NCBI GenBank assembly: GCA_021782355.1
Contig: JAJXUZ010000003.1
Coordinates: 1-32,917 of the forward strand
Direction: 5' to 3'
Length of the DNA stretch: 32,917 nt
DNA from: Microcaldota archaeon
GTDB taxonomy: Archaea > Micrarchaeota > Micrarchaeia > Norongarragalinales > UBA97
Positions 15,430-23,494 of this stretch are shown piece by piece. How positions within the stretch are numbered: position 1 is the first letter of the stretch; the number at the start of each line of letters is the position of its first letter. Under the pieces are notes generated by a model. The model worked only from the letters and a program-made list of their open reading frames with translations, did not search any database and was not told where the DNA came from. The translations under genes were made by a program, and so were the position numbers.

Positions 15430-16638
15430 GTGAACGAAACTGCCACTCAAACAAACCCACATCAACAAATGGGAAATTTAGACTATTTTTACTTACTTAA
15501 TGAACTTAATGAAAATTTAAGCGAAGGTTGGCTTAATCAAGTATATGACTCTACAGAGGGATTCAGATTTAAATTTAGAAAGCAGGTTGAAAAAAACTTT
15601 GTAGTGCAGATGGGAATAAGGGCGCATTTAGTTAACAGTTTTTCAAGTGCTCCTGCATTGCAAACTTCTTTTACTAAATATCTTAGGGAAATGATGCAAA
15701 ATACAAAATTACAATCTATTGAGCAGGTGGAATTTGACAGAATTATTCAATTTAATTTTTCCACCAATAAACAGGGCAAAAAAATAGTAATTGAACAGTT
15801 TTCGCAAGGAAACATCATAGTGCTTGATGAAGAAAATAAAATTTTAAGACCGATGAGGGCAAAAGACTATTCTTCTCGTTCGTTACATCACGACTTAAAA
15901 TATCAACCGCCGGTTTCTACAAAAATCCACCCAAATAATTTTACTTATGAAAGTCTACAAAAAGACAAAATTAAGGAAGGCTCCCCGATTACCTCAGTAA
16001 TTACTCATTTGGTAAATATTCCGCCTTTTTATGCGCAGGAAGCAATCCAAAGAAGTGGATTGGATCAAAAAACACCATCCGAACAATTAAGCGAAAATCA
16101 ATGGAAAACCGTTTGCGAAAATGTCAGGTCATTAACTAGTTTTAAATTGTCCGCAAGAATTTATTATAAAAACGAAGAAAGTGAAAGTAACCCGACTCCA
16201 ATTGCGTTTTCTCCTTTTGAATTAAAGAAATTCGAGGGATTGCCGGGAATTACGTTTAAAGAATTTGAAACATTCAGTCAAGCATTAGAAGAATACTACT
16301 TACCCATTTGGAAAGATAAGATTGAAAGTCAGAATAATCAGTCGTCCACCAATGCATTAAGTAAACTTAATTTTACACTAAACGAGCAAATAAAAGCTAA
16401 AGATAAGTTCTCTGCACAAATAGAAGAAGGAAATTTAAGTGGTAAGTGGATAATGGAAAACTCATACATAGTCCAAGAAATAATCTCAAAGGCTTTGGAA
16501 CTTAGAAAAAGCGGATTGAAAAAAGCAGAAATGGAAACCGAACTTAATAAATTTGCTAAAAGTCAGGGACAGGAATTTTCGATTTTAGTTAATTCTAATC
16601 GATTAAGCGTAATTATTGATTTTAAGAAAAAAGAATAA
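15430..16638 (+). CDS. Truncated RqcH/NEMF-family ribosome quality control protein
   Basis: A 402-residue protein whose N-terminus (NLDYFYLLNELNENL) and the segment VEFDRIIQFNFS identify an NFACT-N domain. The DR pair in that segment corresponds to the DR motif of RqcH/Rqc2 that binds alanyl-tRNA. A helix-hairpin-helix-like region (HLVNIPPFYAQEAIQRSGL) and a coiled-coil M-like region follow. The protein stops where the NFACT-R (DUF814) domain would begin; usual archaeal homologues are about 600-700 residues. The family binds stalled large ribosomal subunits and adds C-terminal alanine tails. A GTG start with GATTATAT about 33 nt upstream suggests leaderless expression, and a hairpin follows the stop. 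Missing NFACT-R could be encoded elsewhere. Confidence 0.82.
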   Translation: MNETATQTNPHQQMGNLDYFYLLNELNENLSEGWLNQVYDSTEGFRFKFRKQVEKNFVVQMGIRAHLVNSFSSAPALQTSFTKYLREMMQNTKLQSIEQVEFDRIIQFNFSTNKQGKKIVIEQFSQGNIIVLDEENKILRPMRAKDYSSRSLHHDLKYQPPVSTKIHPNNFTYESLQKDKIKEGSPITSVITHLVNIPPFYAQEAIQRSGLDQKTPSEQLSENQWKTVCENVRSLTSFKLSARIYYKNEESESNPTPIAFSPFELKKFEGLPGITFKEFETFSQALEEYYLPIWKDKIESQNNQSSTNALSKLNFTLNEQIKAKDKFSAQIEEGNLSGKWIMENSYIVQEIISKALELRKSGLKKAEMETELNKFAKSQGQEFSILVNSNRLSVIIDFKKKE

Positions 16639-16641
16639 GAA

Positions 16642-16669
16642 AGAGTCAAAGGGTTTAAGCTTTGACTCT
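16642..16669. terminator. Bidirectional hairpin between convergent genes
   Basis: AGAGTCAAAG and CTTTGACTCT are a perfect 10-bp inverted repeat with an 8-nt loop, placed 3 nt after the RqcH-like stop and 10 nt from the end of the convergent PRC-barrel gene. No long T-run follows on the plus strand. Confidence 0.55.
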
Positions 16670-16679
16670 AAAAATGAAT

Positions 16680-16937
16680 TTAACCTATTTCTCTTCTGTC
16701 TACTACCATAACATCTTTAACATCTAAAACTGAAGAGTATGGCAATTGTATAAGTCCTGCGCCTTCTTTTTCAGCTTTAACTGCTAATGACGAATCTGGG
16801 TTTGGTTCGACTAATACTCTTTCAATCTTACCAGTTAATTCATTTATGTAAAAGTCTACAATTCTACCGAGTTCTTCTCCATCAGTAGTAATTATTCTTT
16901 TACCTGCCAATTGTTTGGCAATAGCGTATTTTACCAT
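16680..16937 (-). CDS. PRC-barrel domain protein
   Basis: An 85-residue protein consisting of one PRC-barrel. AKQLAGKRIITTDGEELGRI is the classic first half, and GLIQLPYSSVLDVKDVMVVD the second. Stand-alone archaeal PRC-barrel proteins have been linked to cell division (the CdpB proteins that work with FtsZ and SepF), but members also act in ribosome maturation, so the role here is open. AGGTGAT precedes the ATG by 6 nt and a TATATATATTTAAA promoter lies about 80 nt upstream. Domain call is secure; division role is an inference. Confidence 0.85.
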   Translation of the reverse strand: MVKYAIAKQLAGKRIITTDGEELGRIVDFYINELTGKIERVLVEPNPDSSLAVKAEKEGAGLIQLPYSSVLDVKDVMVVDRREIG

Positions 16938-17013
16938 AACTTATCACCTAAGCGTTTCTTGTTAAGCATTTACAACTTTGAATGTTTTCCTTGATAAAAT
17001 GAAAGTCAGCTTG

Positions 17014-17028
17014 TTTAAATATATATAT
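17014..17028 (-). promoter_or_regulatory. TATA box of the PRC-barrel gene
   Basis: The minus strand reads ATATATATATTTAAA, giving a leader of roughly 50-60 nt that contains the AGGTGAT ribosome-binding site. Confidence 0.5.
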
Positions 17029-17132
17029 GCTTTGCAGATTTTTTGGTTTTTTTTTACTTAGAATGGCTTTTTATTCAAAAACGTTTTAATTAATAAATCA
17101 TCTTGAATAATTATTTAAGAGGTAAGGTAAAT

Positions 17133-17393
17133 ATGGCAATGAAAGTTAAAGACGAAGTAATGAAAGTTATTGATGCATTAAAAGCAAGCGGGTTTAATCC
17201 AGTAGATGCAGTTTTTGAAGGTGCAATGGGCGTAAAGGAAGATACTACTTTAAGTTTTGTTGATAAACTTAATGATGCTCAAATGGTTTCTGGAGTTATT
17301 AGAGTCATTTATACTGTTGGAGAAGAACAAGTTAGATTTGTAGAAATTCCAGTAGGAAATCCACAAGACCAACAAGGTGGACAAGAAAAGTAG
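17133..17393 (+). CDS. Small soluble protein, unknown function
   Basis: An 86-residue, slightly acidic protein without membrane segments. It has an N-terminal amphipathic helix (KDEVMKVIDALKASGF), a central alternating hydrophobic pattern suggesting beta strands (VIRVIYTVGEEQVRFVEIPV), and a Gln/Gly-rich tail (DQQGGQ). I recognise no family. The track starts at TTG 17103, but GAGGTAAGG lies just before ATG 17133, so I use that start. The next gene follows after 35 nt and may share the transcript. Good initiation signal and codon pattern support a real gene. Confidence 0.65.
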   Translation: MAMKVKDEVMKVIDALKASGFNPVDAVFEGAMGVKEDTTLSFVDKLNDAQMVSGVIRVIYTVGEEQVRFVEIPVGNPQDQQGGQEK

Positions 17394-17428
17394 AATTTAA
17401 AGAAATTTAAAAAAGGATTGAAGACATA

Positions 17429-17821
17429 TTGGCTAAAAATAAAACCAAAGTAAAAGCACAGGAAAACGAATCGATTAGTCCACTTATTGGCTCTTGGGCT
17501 TTTATGTTTGGAATGTTATTGGCAATTCTTGCGGGTTTGGGTTTTGCTGAAAAAGGTTGGGCATACCTCACTCTTGGAATTTTGGGCTTAATTGTCGGAT
17601 ATCTAAACATTAATGAACACGAAAGTGTTCCGTTCCTAGTTGCTGCAATTGCACTTGTAACAGCAGGAACCGGTTTGGGTTCGATTTTAACTGTAATCCC
17701 CGGCGGAGTGGGAGAACAATTTTTGGCAATATTGCATTACATTGTGTCTTTTGTTGCTCCTGCTGCCGGAATTGTAGCATTAAAAACATTATATGAAATT
17801 GGAAGAAGTCCGTCTGTTTAG
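17429..17821 (+). CDS. Four-helix membrane protein, unknown function
   Basis: A 130-residue protein starting at TTG, with AAAAAGGA upstream. After a charged N-terminus it has four hydrophobic segments (about residues 20-42, 45-61, 67-91 and 98-120), rich in glycine and alanine (GMLLAILAGLGFA, VTAGTGLGSI). No polar catalytic motif is visible. I do not recognise a family with confidence. It probably forms a short operon with the preceding small protein and ends before a convergent gene. Both ends should lie on the same side of the membrane. Confidence 0.65.
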   Translation: MAKNKTKVKAQENESISPLIGSWAFMFGMLLAILAGLGFAEKGWAYLTLGILGLIVGYLNINEHESVPFLVAAIALVTAGTGLGSILTVIPGGVGEQFLAILHYIVSFVAPAAGIVALKTLYEIGRSPSV

Positions 17822-17892
17822 TTCTTTTCAATTGGTTTAATGACATTTAGAAAAGGTAAAAGTATAGAAAAAAAATTGAAAGTTTAGGGCTA

Positions 17893-18387
17893 TTATCTAA
17901 CATAGCCAGGAATTCTTGTTTTTGAATTGTCCTTATCTTTTGATTTGGGCTTAATTTGAGAAACAGAATATGCTATTTTTTCTCCAATTGCACTTGCTCT
18001 TGCTAAATCTACTTCGCTTAAGGGACTAAAACGCCCAAAAATTTTTAAAATTCCGTTTAACTTAATGGTTAGTAAGTTTAATACGGTTAAACCGCGTTTT
18101 TGAGTTAACTTTTCAATCAGTTGCCATTCAAGAATTTTTGAATTTTTTGAAACGTAAATAACCGATATTGTGTTGGCTTTTAAATTTGGCAAATTTAAGA
18201 ATAGTTCAACTTGATTAACATCATTAACTACAAATGCAAGCGAGTTTGAAAAAGTAAGATGAAGGTCCGAAGAGTATTCGTTTAATGAGGTTTTGCAGTT
18301 TCTAGATTCTGCACCTTGTTTAATTTGATTAGCCAGTTGGTGACAATACAAATCGTTTGAATATATTACATTAAGACAATTATCCAT
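17893..18387 (-). CDS. Degenerate flavodoxin-like protein
   Basis: A 164-residue protein. The N-terminus NVIYSNDLYCHQLANQIKQG resembles the first strand and helix of flavodoxins (family: VIYYS.tGNTekLAeaIaeGA). The late segment FSPLSEVDLARASAIGEKIA resembles the C-terminal helix of WrbA-type flavodoxins. The phosphate-binding loop SxTGNT is replaced by SNDLYC, so FMN binding is doubtful. The C-terminal tail is basic (KPKSKDKDNSKTR). If the fold is right, this is probably a flavodoxin-fold protein without redox activity, or one binding another ligand. Assignment rests on two short motifs only. Confidence 0.45.
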   Translation of the reverse strand: MDNCLNVIYSNDLYCHQLANQIKQGAESRNCKTSLNEYSSDLHLTFSNSLAFVVNDVNQVELFLNLPNLKANTISVIYVSKNSKILEWQLIEKLTQKRGLTVLNLLTIKLNGILKIFGRFSPLSEVDLARASAIGEKIAYSVSQIKPKSKDKDNSKTRIPGYVR

Positions 18388-18475
18388 AAACTAGGTTTTG
18401 AAGAAACAGGTTTAAAAGGTAACTATGGTTTAAGTTATTCAATTGGTTTTAAAATTTTTGGGAATTTTGATAAAA

Positions 18476-19069
18476 ATGGTAAACAATAATTATAAGCAAA
18501 CTGGAAAAAAACTTTACAATGTTTCATTTTTAGTATCGATTATAGTCTTAGTAGCATTGGCAAGTTCACTTTACTTACTTTATAGTGCCTATCAAACTCA
18601 AACCAATTTGATTAATCAAATCAATTTCGATAATACCAATCAACTGGCTCAAATGAATATGATTAATGCACTTAACAGCAAAATTGGAGTATTACAGACA
18701 CAATTGAATCAGAGTAATTTTAATTTAAATCAAATCAGTGCAAATTACACTGCTACAAACAACGAACTTTTAAAGTTTAAAAATACTACAAACCAACAAT
18801 TAACTGGAATTCTAAACGAGGTTAATTCAACTAGTTATTGGCAGGCTTATTCGGCAGTTCAAGCAAATTACAATCAATCTGAAAACTATGGATGCAGTTA
18901 CTATTTTGGCGGTTCGTTTTCAACCACTATCTATGTTCCATTAGGATGCTCGCTTACTATGGGTAATTTGTTAGATTCACTTAACACTTTGTACAATATG
19001 TCAAATTCAACTGGCCCACAATATGCAGCAGGATTAATTTCAAGTTATATTGCAAATAATAGCAACTAA
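18476..19069 (+). CDS. Membrane-anchored, sequon-rich extracellular coiled-coil protein
   Basis: A protein of 197 residues from ATG 18476 (the track's TTG start at 18443 adds 11 residues). A basic N-terminus and one hydrophobic helix (VSFLVSIIVLVALASSLYLL) are followed by an Asn/Gln-rich, probably coiled-coil ectodomain. It contains about eight N-x-S/T sequons (NQS, NYT, NTT, NST, NQS, NMS, NST, NNS) and two cysteines. This composition fits a surface glycoprotein. TTTTAAAA about 25 nt upstream of ATG 18476 supports that start. I recognise no family. The STT3-like protein at 2348-3811 could modify it; this is inference. Confidence 0.65.
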   Translation: MVNNNYKQTGKKLYNVSFLVSIIVLVALASSLYLLYSAYQTQTNLINQINFDNTNQLAQMNMINALNSKIGVLQTQLNQSNFNLNQISANYTATNNELLKFKNTTNQQLTGILNEVNSTSYWQAYSAVQANYNQSENYGCSYYFGGSFSTTIYVPLGCSLTMGNLLDSLNTLYNMSNSTGPQYAAGLISSYIANNSN

Positions 19070-19085
19070 GCTTAAATTTAGATTT

Positions 19086-20177
19086 TCAGTCTAAAACCAG
19101 AATGTCAAATGAAGCTTGGTTTGTTTTGGCAGAATAGGCTCCACAATACCTGCTTGAAATTACTTTGAGGTTTCTTTTATTTTTAAGTCCGATTTTTACA
19201 ATTTCATTTGAAGTTTTAACTAGTCCGCTTTCATCGTGGCCATCAATTACAGCATATGCGTGTATGATTGAGTTTTTTTTGCATACATTTAATGCTACTG
19301 GAATAAAATCAAGTGATTGATGAAGTAGGGGCATAATCACCCGGTCTGCCCATTTGAAGTATTTCTTGTCTTTTAAGAAAATGTTTGCATCTACAGAGTG
19401 AACTTGTACGAATTCTTCTACTTTGTTAGCTTTAATGTTCTTTAGCAAATAATTACAAGCATCTGGATTCCATTCAATAGCTAAAACTTGACATCTTTGT
19501 TTTAATGATTTTAAGTGTTTTGCAATTTCAATAGCAAACGGGCCTACACCGGCAAAAATCACCATTACATTTTCATCATTTTTAACAAGCTGACAAATTC
19601 GATTTCTTTCAAAACTAAGCCTGCTTGAAAAGTATACTTTGTTTAAATCCAAATAGAATACGCATCCGTTTTCTTTGTGAATGGCGGTGGTGCGGTTTTC
19701 TCCTGCCAAAACCTTTATTCCTCGAATACGAAATTGTCCTTCAAACTTGCTTTTTTGGACAACCACTTTAACTCTTGAATTGCTTTTAATGAGGGAATTT
19801 GCAATTGTTTTGGATTTTGATTTTAATTTTGGCGGGATGCTTACAATTGCAATATCTCCGATTAAATCATACGAAGAATGAAGAAGAGAAAGATTTTGAG
19901 GACTAAATTTTTTTGAAAGTAAATTCTTTAGAGATTGGGCTTTTTGTTTGTCGGTTATTTGAAATGAGGTCGAAGTAATTTTATGCTCGAAGGGAATGTT
20001 TAATGAAATTGAATTAGAAACTAATGGTAGATAAAAAAAACCATTTTTAGCAAACTGTTCAAAGCCCGTTTGAAGTAGATTGTTTTCTTTTAAGAATAAT
20101 TTTGCGGTTTGTGCGAATTTAATTGGGACTTTAAGGGCATTTAATTTCTTTTTAGTCATATAATAATTTTTCCGCAT
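19086..20177 (-). CDS. trm5: tRNA (guanine37-N1)-methyltransferase Trm5
   Basis: A 363-residue class I SAM-dependent methyltransferase. The middle shows the Trm5 (COG2520) signature: GIKVLAGENRTTAIHKENGC, then VYFSSRLSFERNRI and the SAM-binding motif VMVIFAGVGPFAIEIAKH, with AIEWNPDA as the acidic ribose-binding motif. The enzyme methylates N1 of G37 next to the anticodon and prevents frameshifting. The conserved catalytic-loop motif, normally xLP after IM, reads RVIMPLLHQS, a departure from the usual form. An N-terminal domain of about 100 residues precedes the core, as in archaeal Trm5. Start at ATG 20177; ATG 20162 is also possible. Confidence 0.92.
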   Translation of the reverse strand: MRKNYYMTKKKLNALKVPIKFAQTAKLFLKENNLLQTGFEQFAKNGFFYLPLVSNSISLNIPFEHKITSTSFQITDKQKAQSLKNLLSKKFSPQNLSLLHSSYDLIGDIAIVSIPPKLKSKSKTIANSLIKSNSRVKVVVQKSKFEGQFRIRGIKVLAGENRTTAIHKENGCVFYLDLNKVYFSSRLSFERNRICQLVKNDENVMVIFAGVGPFAIEIAKHLKSLKQRCQVLAIEWNPDACNYLLKNIKANKVEEFVQVHSVDANIFLKDKKYFKWADRVIMPLLHQSLDFIPVALNVCKKNSIIHAYAVIDGHDESGLVKTSNEIVKIGLKNKRNLKVISSRYCGAYSAKTNQASFDILVLD

Positions 20178-20270
20178 CTAATATTATTTAGTATTTAAGA
20201 GATAAAGTGTAAATACTTAAATTAAATTGTTTGTGCAGATATTTGAAAATAATTTGTAGACTTGAAGCAA

Positions 20271-21122
20271 ATGAATATTATTGATGCGTTTAGTTCTTGG
20301 GTTAATTTGTATTTTTTTGACCCTTTAAGATATCCAAAAAGTTTTGCTCCGTATAATATTTACAATACTGCAACGTTTGCAATAATAGGTTTGGTTTGCG
20401 CATATTTGATTTATCGCTATTTTACATCAAATGGCATTATATTTAATGAAAAACTATACTGGGCAGTTATTCCTTTTGTTTTGTTAGGTTCGATAGTTAG
20501 AGTATTGGTTGATGCAAAAATTATTCCCAGAATGGTGATAGTTTTTGGTTGGACTTTTTTTCCCTTTGTCACTCCCCTAATTTACATTTTAATTTTCTTA
20601 GTAATGTTGTTATTTCTTTTAACTTTAAGGAATTTTTTTGCAAACAAATATTGCACAATAATGATGTATAGTGGATTGGTTTTGGATGCAGTATTTCTAA
20701 TTCCTCTTTTGTTGATTATTAAAAATCCAATTTCAACTTTGTATATTTTAATTATGGCAATTGTTGCCACAGCAATTGGAACATTTGTTTTAAGGTTATT
20801 GAGATTAAGAGCTACTAGTAGAATTGAGATTTTTACTATTTTTGCTCAGTGTTTAGATGGTTCTGCAACGTTTGTAGGAGTAAGTTTGTTTGGATATTTC
20901 GAACAGCACGTATTAGGAAATGCAATCTTCAATTTTTTTGGAACACCGTTCGCTTTCTATGCACTTAAAGCGTTGTTTGTAGTGCTTGCAATTAAAATTG
21001 CAAATGATGAATTGAAGGACTCAAAATACACTCAATTAAAAATATTTATTTTATTGATGATTGCAACTTTTGGAATTGGGCCGGGAATAAGAGATATGCT
21101 TAGATTGCTTTGCGGAGTTTAA
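20271..21122 (+). CDS. DUF63 family multi-pass membrane protein
   Basis: A protein of 283 residues from ATG 20271 (the TTG at 20262 adds three) with about seven to eight hydrophobic segments. The sequence YNIYNTATFAIIG and the repeated IPFVLLGSIVRVLVDA near residue 70 are characteristic of DUF63, an archaea-specific membrane family. A conserved-looking motif DGSATFVGVSLFGYFEQH lies in the C-terminal half. The function of DUF63 is unknown. It is convergent with the two coiled-coil proteins and divergent from trm5. Family call is good. Confidence 0.8.
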   Translation: MNIIDAFSSWVNLYFFDPLRYPKSFAPYNIYNTATFAIIGLVCAYLIYRYFTSNGIIFNEKLYWAVIPFVLLGSIVRVLVDAKIIPRMVIVFGWTFFPFVTPLIYILIFLVMLLFLLTLRNFFANKYCTIMMYSGLVLDAVFLIPLLLIIKNPISTLYILIMAIVATAIGTFVLRLLRLRATSRIEIFTIFAQCLDGSATFVGVSLFGYFEQHVLGNAIFNFFGTPFAFYALKALFVVLAIKIANDELKDSKYTQLKIFILLMIATFGIGPGIRDMLRLLCGV

Positions 21123-21153
21123 ACTAAATTAAAAATAAGGTAAAAAAATTGAT

Positions 21154-21462
21154 TTATTTTCTAGTGGACTTTTCTTGTTGTTTAATTAAATCCAATAAGC
21201 CATCAAGTCTTCTTTCAATATAAGAAGCATCTGCTTTATCGTTCATATCAATTGAAAGGGAATGAACGTCTTTTTTTAAATCACGCGCAATATCTTCGAT
21301 TTCATCAAGTCTGTCGTGAAGTTTTTTGGTATGTTCACGGGTTCTGCGGTGAATGGTGAGACTTAAACGAACCATCCAAGCAAATGCGAATACACTAATT
21401 ACTATAAACGAAAGGGACGCAAAGTCCAATTGAGTGGATAATAAAGTAATTATTGGATTCAT
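21154..21462 (-). CDS. Membrane-anchored coiled-coil protein
   Basis: A 102-residue protein with one N-terminal hydrophobic helix (about residues 14-34) and a charged, heptad-like cytoplasmic part (REHTKKLHDRLDEIEDIARD), suggesting a coiled coil. No enzyme motif is present. Its ATG overlaps the TGA of the upstream gene (ATGA), so translation is coupled to that protein, which has the same architecture. The pair may form a hetero-oligomeric membrane scaffold. I recognise no family. Confidence 0.65.
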   Translation of the reverse strand: MNPIITLLSTQLDFASLSFIVISVFAFAWMVRLSLTIHRRTREHTKKLHDRLDEIEDIARDLKKDVHSLSIDMNDKADASYIERRLDGLLDLIKQQEKSTRK

Positions 21463-21791
21463 TTGGTTTTCCTATTAGTTATGGGTGAATTCTGAATTGA
21501 AGAATCACTAAATTCAGATACACTGAGCATTTCGGTTATTGCTCTTGAAATTTTTTCTTCTGCATCCTTTAATGATGACTTGCTTCTTAATGATTTTCTT
21601 GCAGACATTACGGCCAAACTTGCTTGCTCTAAGTGAGTTTGAATCTCATTTAATCTGCTTTGGGCTTGGTGAATTCTTCTTTTAGCTTGTTCGGTTTCGT
21701 GATAGACAAAAAGTAACATAACGAATGTGGCAGCCAGTGCCCCACCAAAAGAATAGACTAAGACGTCATTTAGCCCAAATAAAACTGACAT
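21459..21791 (-). CDS. Membrane-anchored coiled-coil protein (partner of the next gene)
   Basis: A 110-residue protein: a short N-terminus, one hydrophobic helix (about residues 10-30), then a long helical stretch rich in Glu, Gln, Arg and Ala (ETEQAKRRIHQAQSRLNEIQ) and a Ser-rich tail. The pattern resembles a membrane-tethered coiled coil. Its stop overlaps the next start by 4 nt. The upstream region toward the trm5/DUF63 side is open, and PEP carboxylase lies 83 nt upstream on the same strand. Function unknown. Confidence 0.65.
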   Translation of the reverse strand: MSVLFGLNDVLVYSFGGALAATFVMLLFVYHETEQAKRRIHQAQSRLNEIQTHLEQASLAVMSARKSLRSKSSLKDAEEKISRAITEMLSVSEFSDSSIQNSPITNRKTK

Positions 21792-21874
21792 AAGGACAAT
21801 AGAGCATCCTTATTTAAAAATTAGATTATTGAAAGCTAGAGATATACTAGTTATAAGTTAGGTGACCTTTGAGA

Positions 21875-23404
21875 TTATCCTATGCTTTTGCGTAAAATTG
21901 CAGATTCTTCAATTTTACTAGTAGTTGACTTTAATCCTTTTAACCCGCTTTTTAGAATGGAAGATGTTAGGTTTTGATGTTCTTGGGAGATTATATCAAC
22001 TGGGTCGCAATTGATTGCAAATTTTTCTTCAATTGATTCCACATCATTAATTATTGATTTGAATGCGCTTGCCCATTTTGATTTTGTTGAAAGATATTTA
22101 AGATTCCTGAAATTTACAAAAGGCATAACTGACTTCAAGCAGGGAATTAGACTTGGTGTTGAATCTTCCAAACAAGAATAAAGTCCTTCACTTTTTATTT
22201 GTGCTATTGTATTTGAAATTCCAATTATTTCAGGAGGAACGCCAATTGAATACAAAGATGCGGTAAAAGATATTGCTCGTGGAAGGGAAGATTTACCTAC
22301 TTTTCTAGAATAACCAAAAAGCCCAATGTGTTGTTTTCTTTCCCTTCTTGAAGGAACAAATTTTGAAATAATATTTACTAATTCGGTAATTTGCTCAAGA
22401 GTAAGTTGATAGTTATCACTTGAAATTTGAATTAATCTTAATTGTTCTTTTTTAGCGGAAGGTGAGAGGATGGATGATTTTTTAATTTTTTTAATGCGAA
22501 GTTTTTCAATAGATTTTTTAACTGATAGAGTAGGGTAATCGTAACGATAAGAAGATTGAACAGTAGGAGTTACCACTCCGGCATATTGCTTGAAGAACAC
22601 GTCAATAGAATATGGAGTAAAACCTCCCCTAAAAGGCAAACAACCTACACCTATTATCGGATATGTTGGAATAGAACTTTCTTGGGTGAATTTTTCACAT
22701 TCACTTAAACAAACACTTGCACTTAATGTTGCTGCAATAAAGCCAGAATTTAATGCGGGGTCTGAACGTGCAATAAATGGACGAAGATACTCTAATTTAG
22801 GAAAGTTTGCTTTTTTACATAAATTCATATATTTTAGAAAAATACTGCTTGACTCAGTCATAGCTTGAGTTGTTTCTACAAGAGGAATCCAATCCAAATC
22901 AGACGGACCGGAAATGTGATTGCTAGTAGGATGAAGCTCTGTTTTTGCAATGGCACTTGCTAATTGCCGATATTTTTTTCTCATCCAAAATAACTGCTCG
23001 GCATTTTGAGTCATTGGAAGAATTGCTTGATAAATTGGAGGAGTTTTTAATTCAAATTTACAGGCCAAATCGTTTGATGAAATAATATTTACAAATGCTC
23101 GGGCTAATTTGTAACCCCCTTCTTCCCAAGGATTGGGAACCCTAAAAGTTAGGTATTCTTGGTTGCCTAATTGATTTTTTAGAAAAAAATCTGAGTATTT
23201 TTCTAATAATCTTTCAGTAACGGATTCGTCAACGTGTTTTCCTTCCCAATCCCACATATATTCGGGAATTTTCAATTCGGAAAAACATCGATAAGCCTCT
23301 TCTATTTCGCTTCGAGTATCAATAAACGCAGAATGTTTGAGCCAGTATGGAGACTTTGCATTATCAGGGTGCTGAGTTGCCATACAAAAAGGAAATTTTT
23401 CCAT
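21875..23404 (-). CDS. ppcA: Archaeal-type phosphoenolpyruvate carboxylase
   Basis: A 509-residue enzyme of the archaeal PEPC family, distinct from the roughly 900-residue bacterial enzyme. The N-terminal CMATQHPDNA and EYMWDWEGKHVDE motifs, the central LIPLVETTQAM-like segment (WIPLVETTQAMTES), PFIARSDPALNSG, and LPFRGGFTP identify it. It joins PEP and bicarbonate to form oxaloacetate, feeding aspartate, glutamate and other biosynthesis. GLFGYSRKVG near residue 365 is also typical. Length fits the family. An AT-rich region of 80 nt separates it from the 5S rRNA on the same strand. Cytosolic; allosteric control is not readable here. Confidence 0.95.
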   Translation of the reverse strand: MEKFPFCMATQHPDNAKSPYWLKHSAFIDTRSEIEEAYRCFSELKIPEYMWDWEGKHVDESVTERLLEKYSDFFLKNQLGNQEYLTFRVPNPWEEGGYKLARAFVNIISSNDLACKFELKTPPIYQAILPMTQNAEQLFWMRKKYRQLASAIAKTELHPTSNHISGPSDLDWIPLVETTQAMTESSSIFLKYMNLCKKANFPKLEYLRPFIARSDPALNSGFIAATLSASVCLSECEKFTQESSIPTYPIIGVGCLPFRGGFTPYSIDVFFKQYAGVVTPTVQSSYRYDYPTLSVKKSIEKLRIKKIKKSSILSPSAKKEQLRLIQISSDNYQLTLEQITELVNIISKFVPSRRERKQHIGLFGYSRKVGKSSLPRAISFTASLYSIGVPPEIIGISNTIAQIKSEGLYSCLEDSTPSLIPCLKSVMPFVNFRNLKYLSTKSKWASAFKSIINDVESIEEKFAINCDPVDIISQEHQNLTSSILKSGLKGLKSTTSKIEESAILRKSIG

Positions 23405-23488
23405 AAAATATTTTCAAATAATTATTCGATAGTTAATAATTTAATAATAAGACTTGAATTTTTTGAAAATGCTTTAGGCTAAGAAGTT

Positions 23489-23494
23489 AAAAAA
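23489..23494 (-). terminator. T6 terminator after 5S rRNA
   Basis: On the minus strand TTTTTT follows directly after the 5S 3' end (GCTGCCATTTTTTAAC), the usual archaeal stop signal. Confidence 0.6.

Noticed and set aside
19077-19095. 6-bp hairpin at the convergent end of the sequon-rich protein and trm5
   Set aside because: Too short and AT-rich to separate from chance, and partly inside the trm5 coding end.
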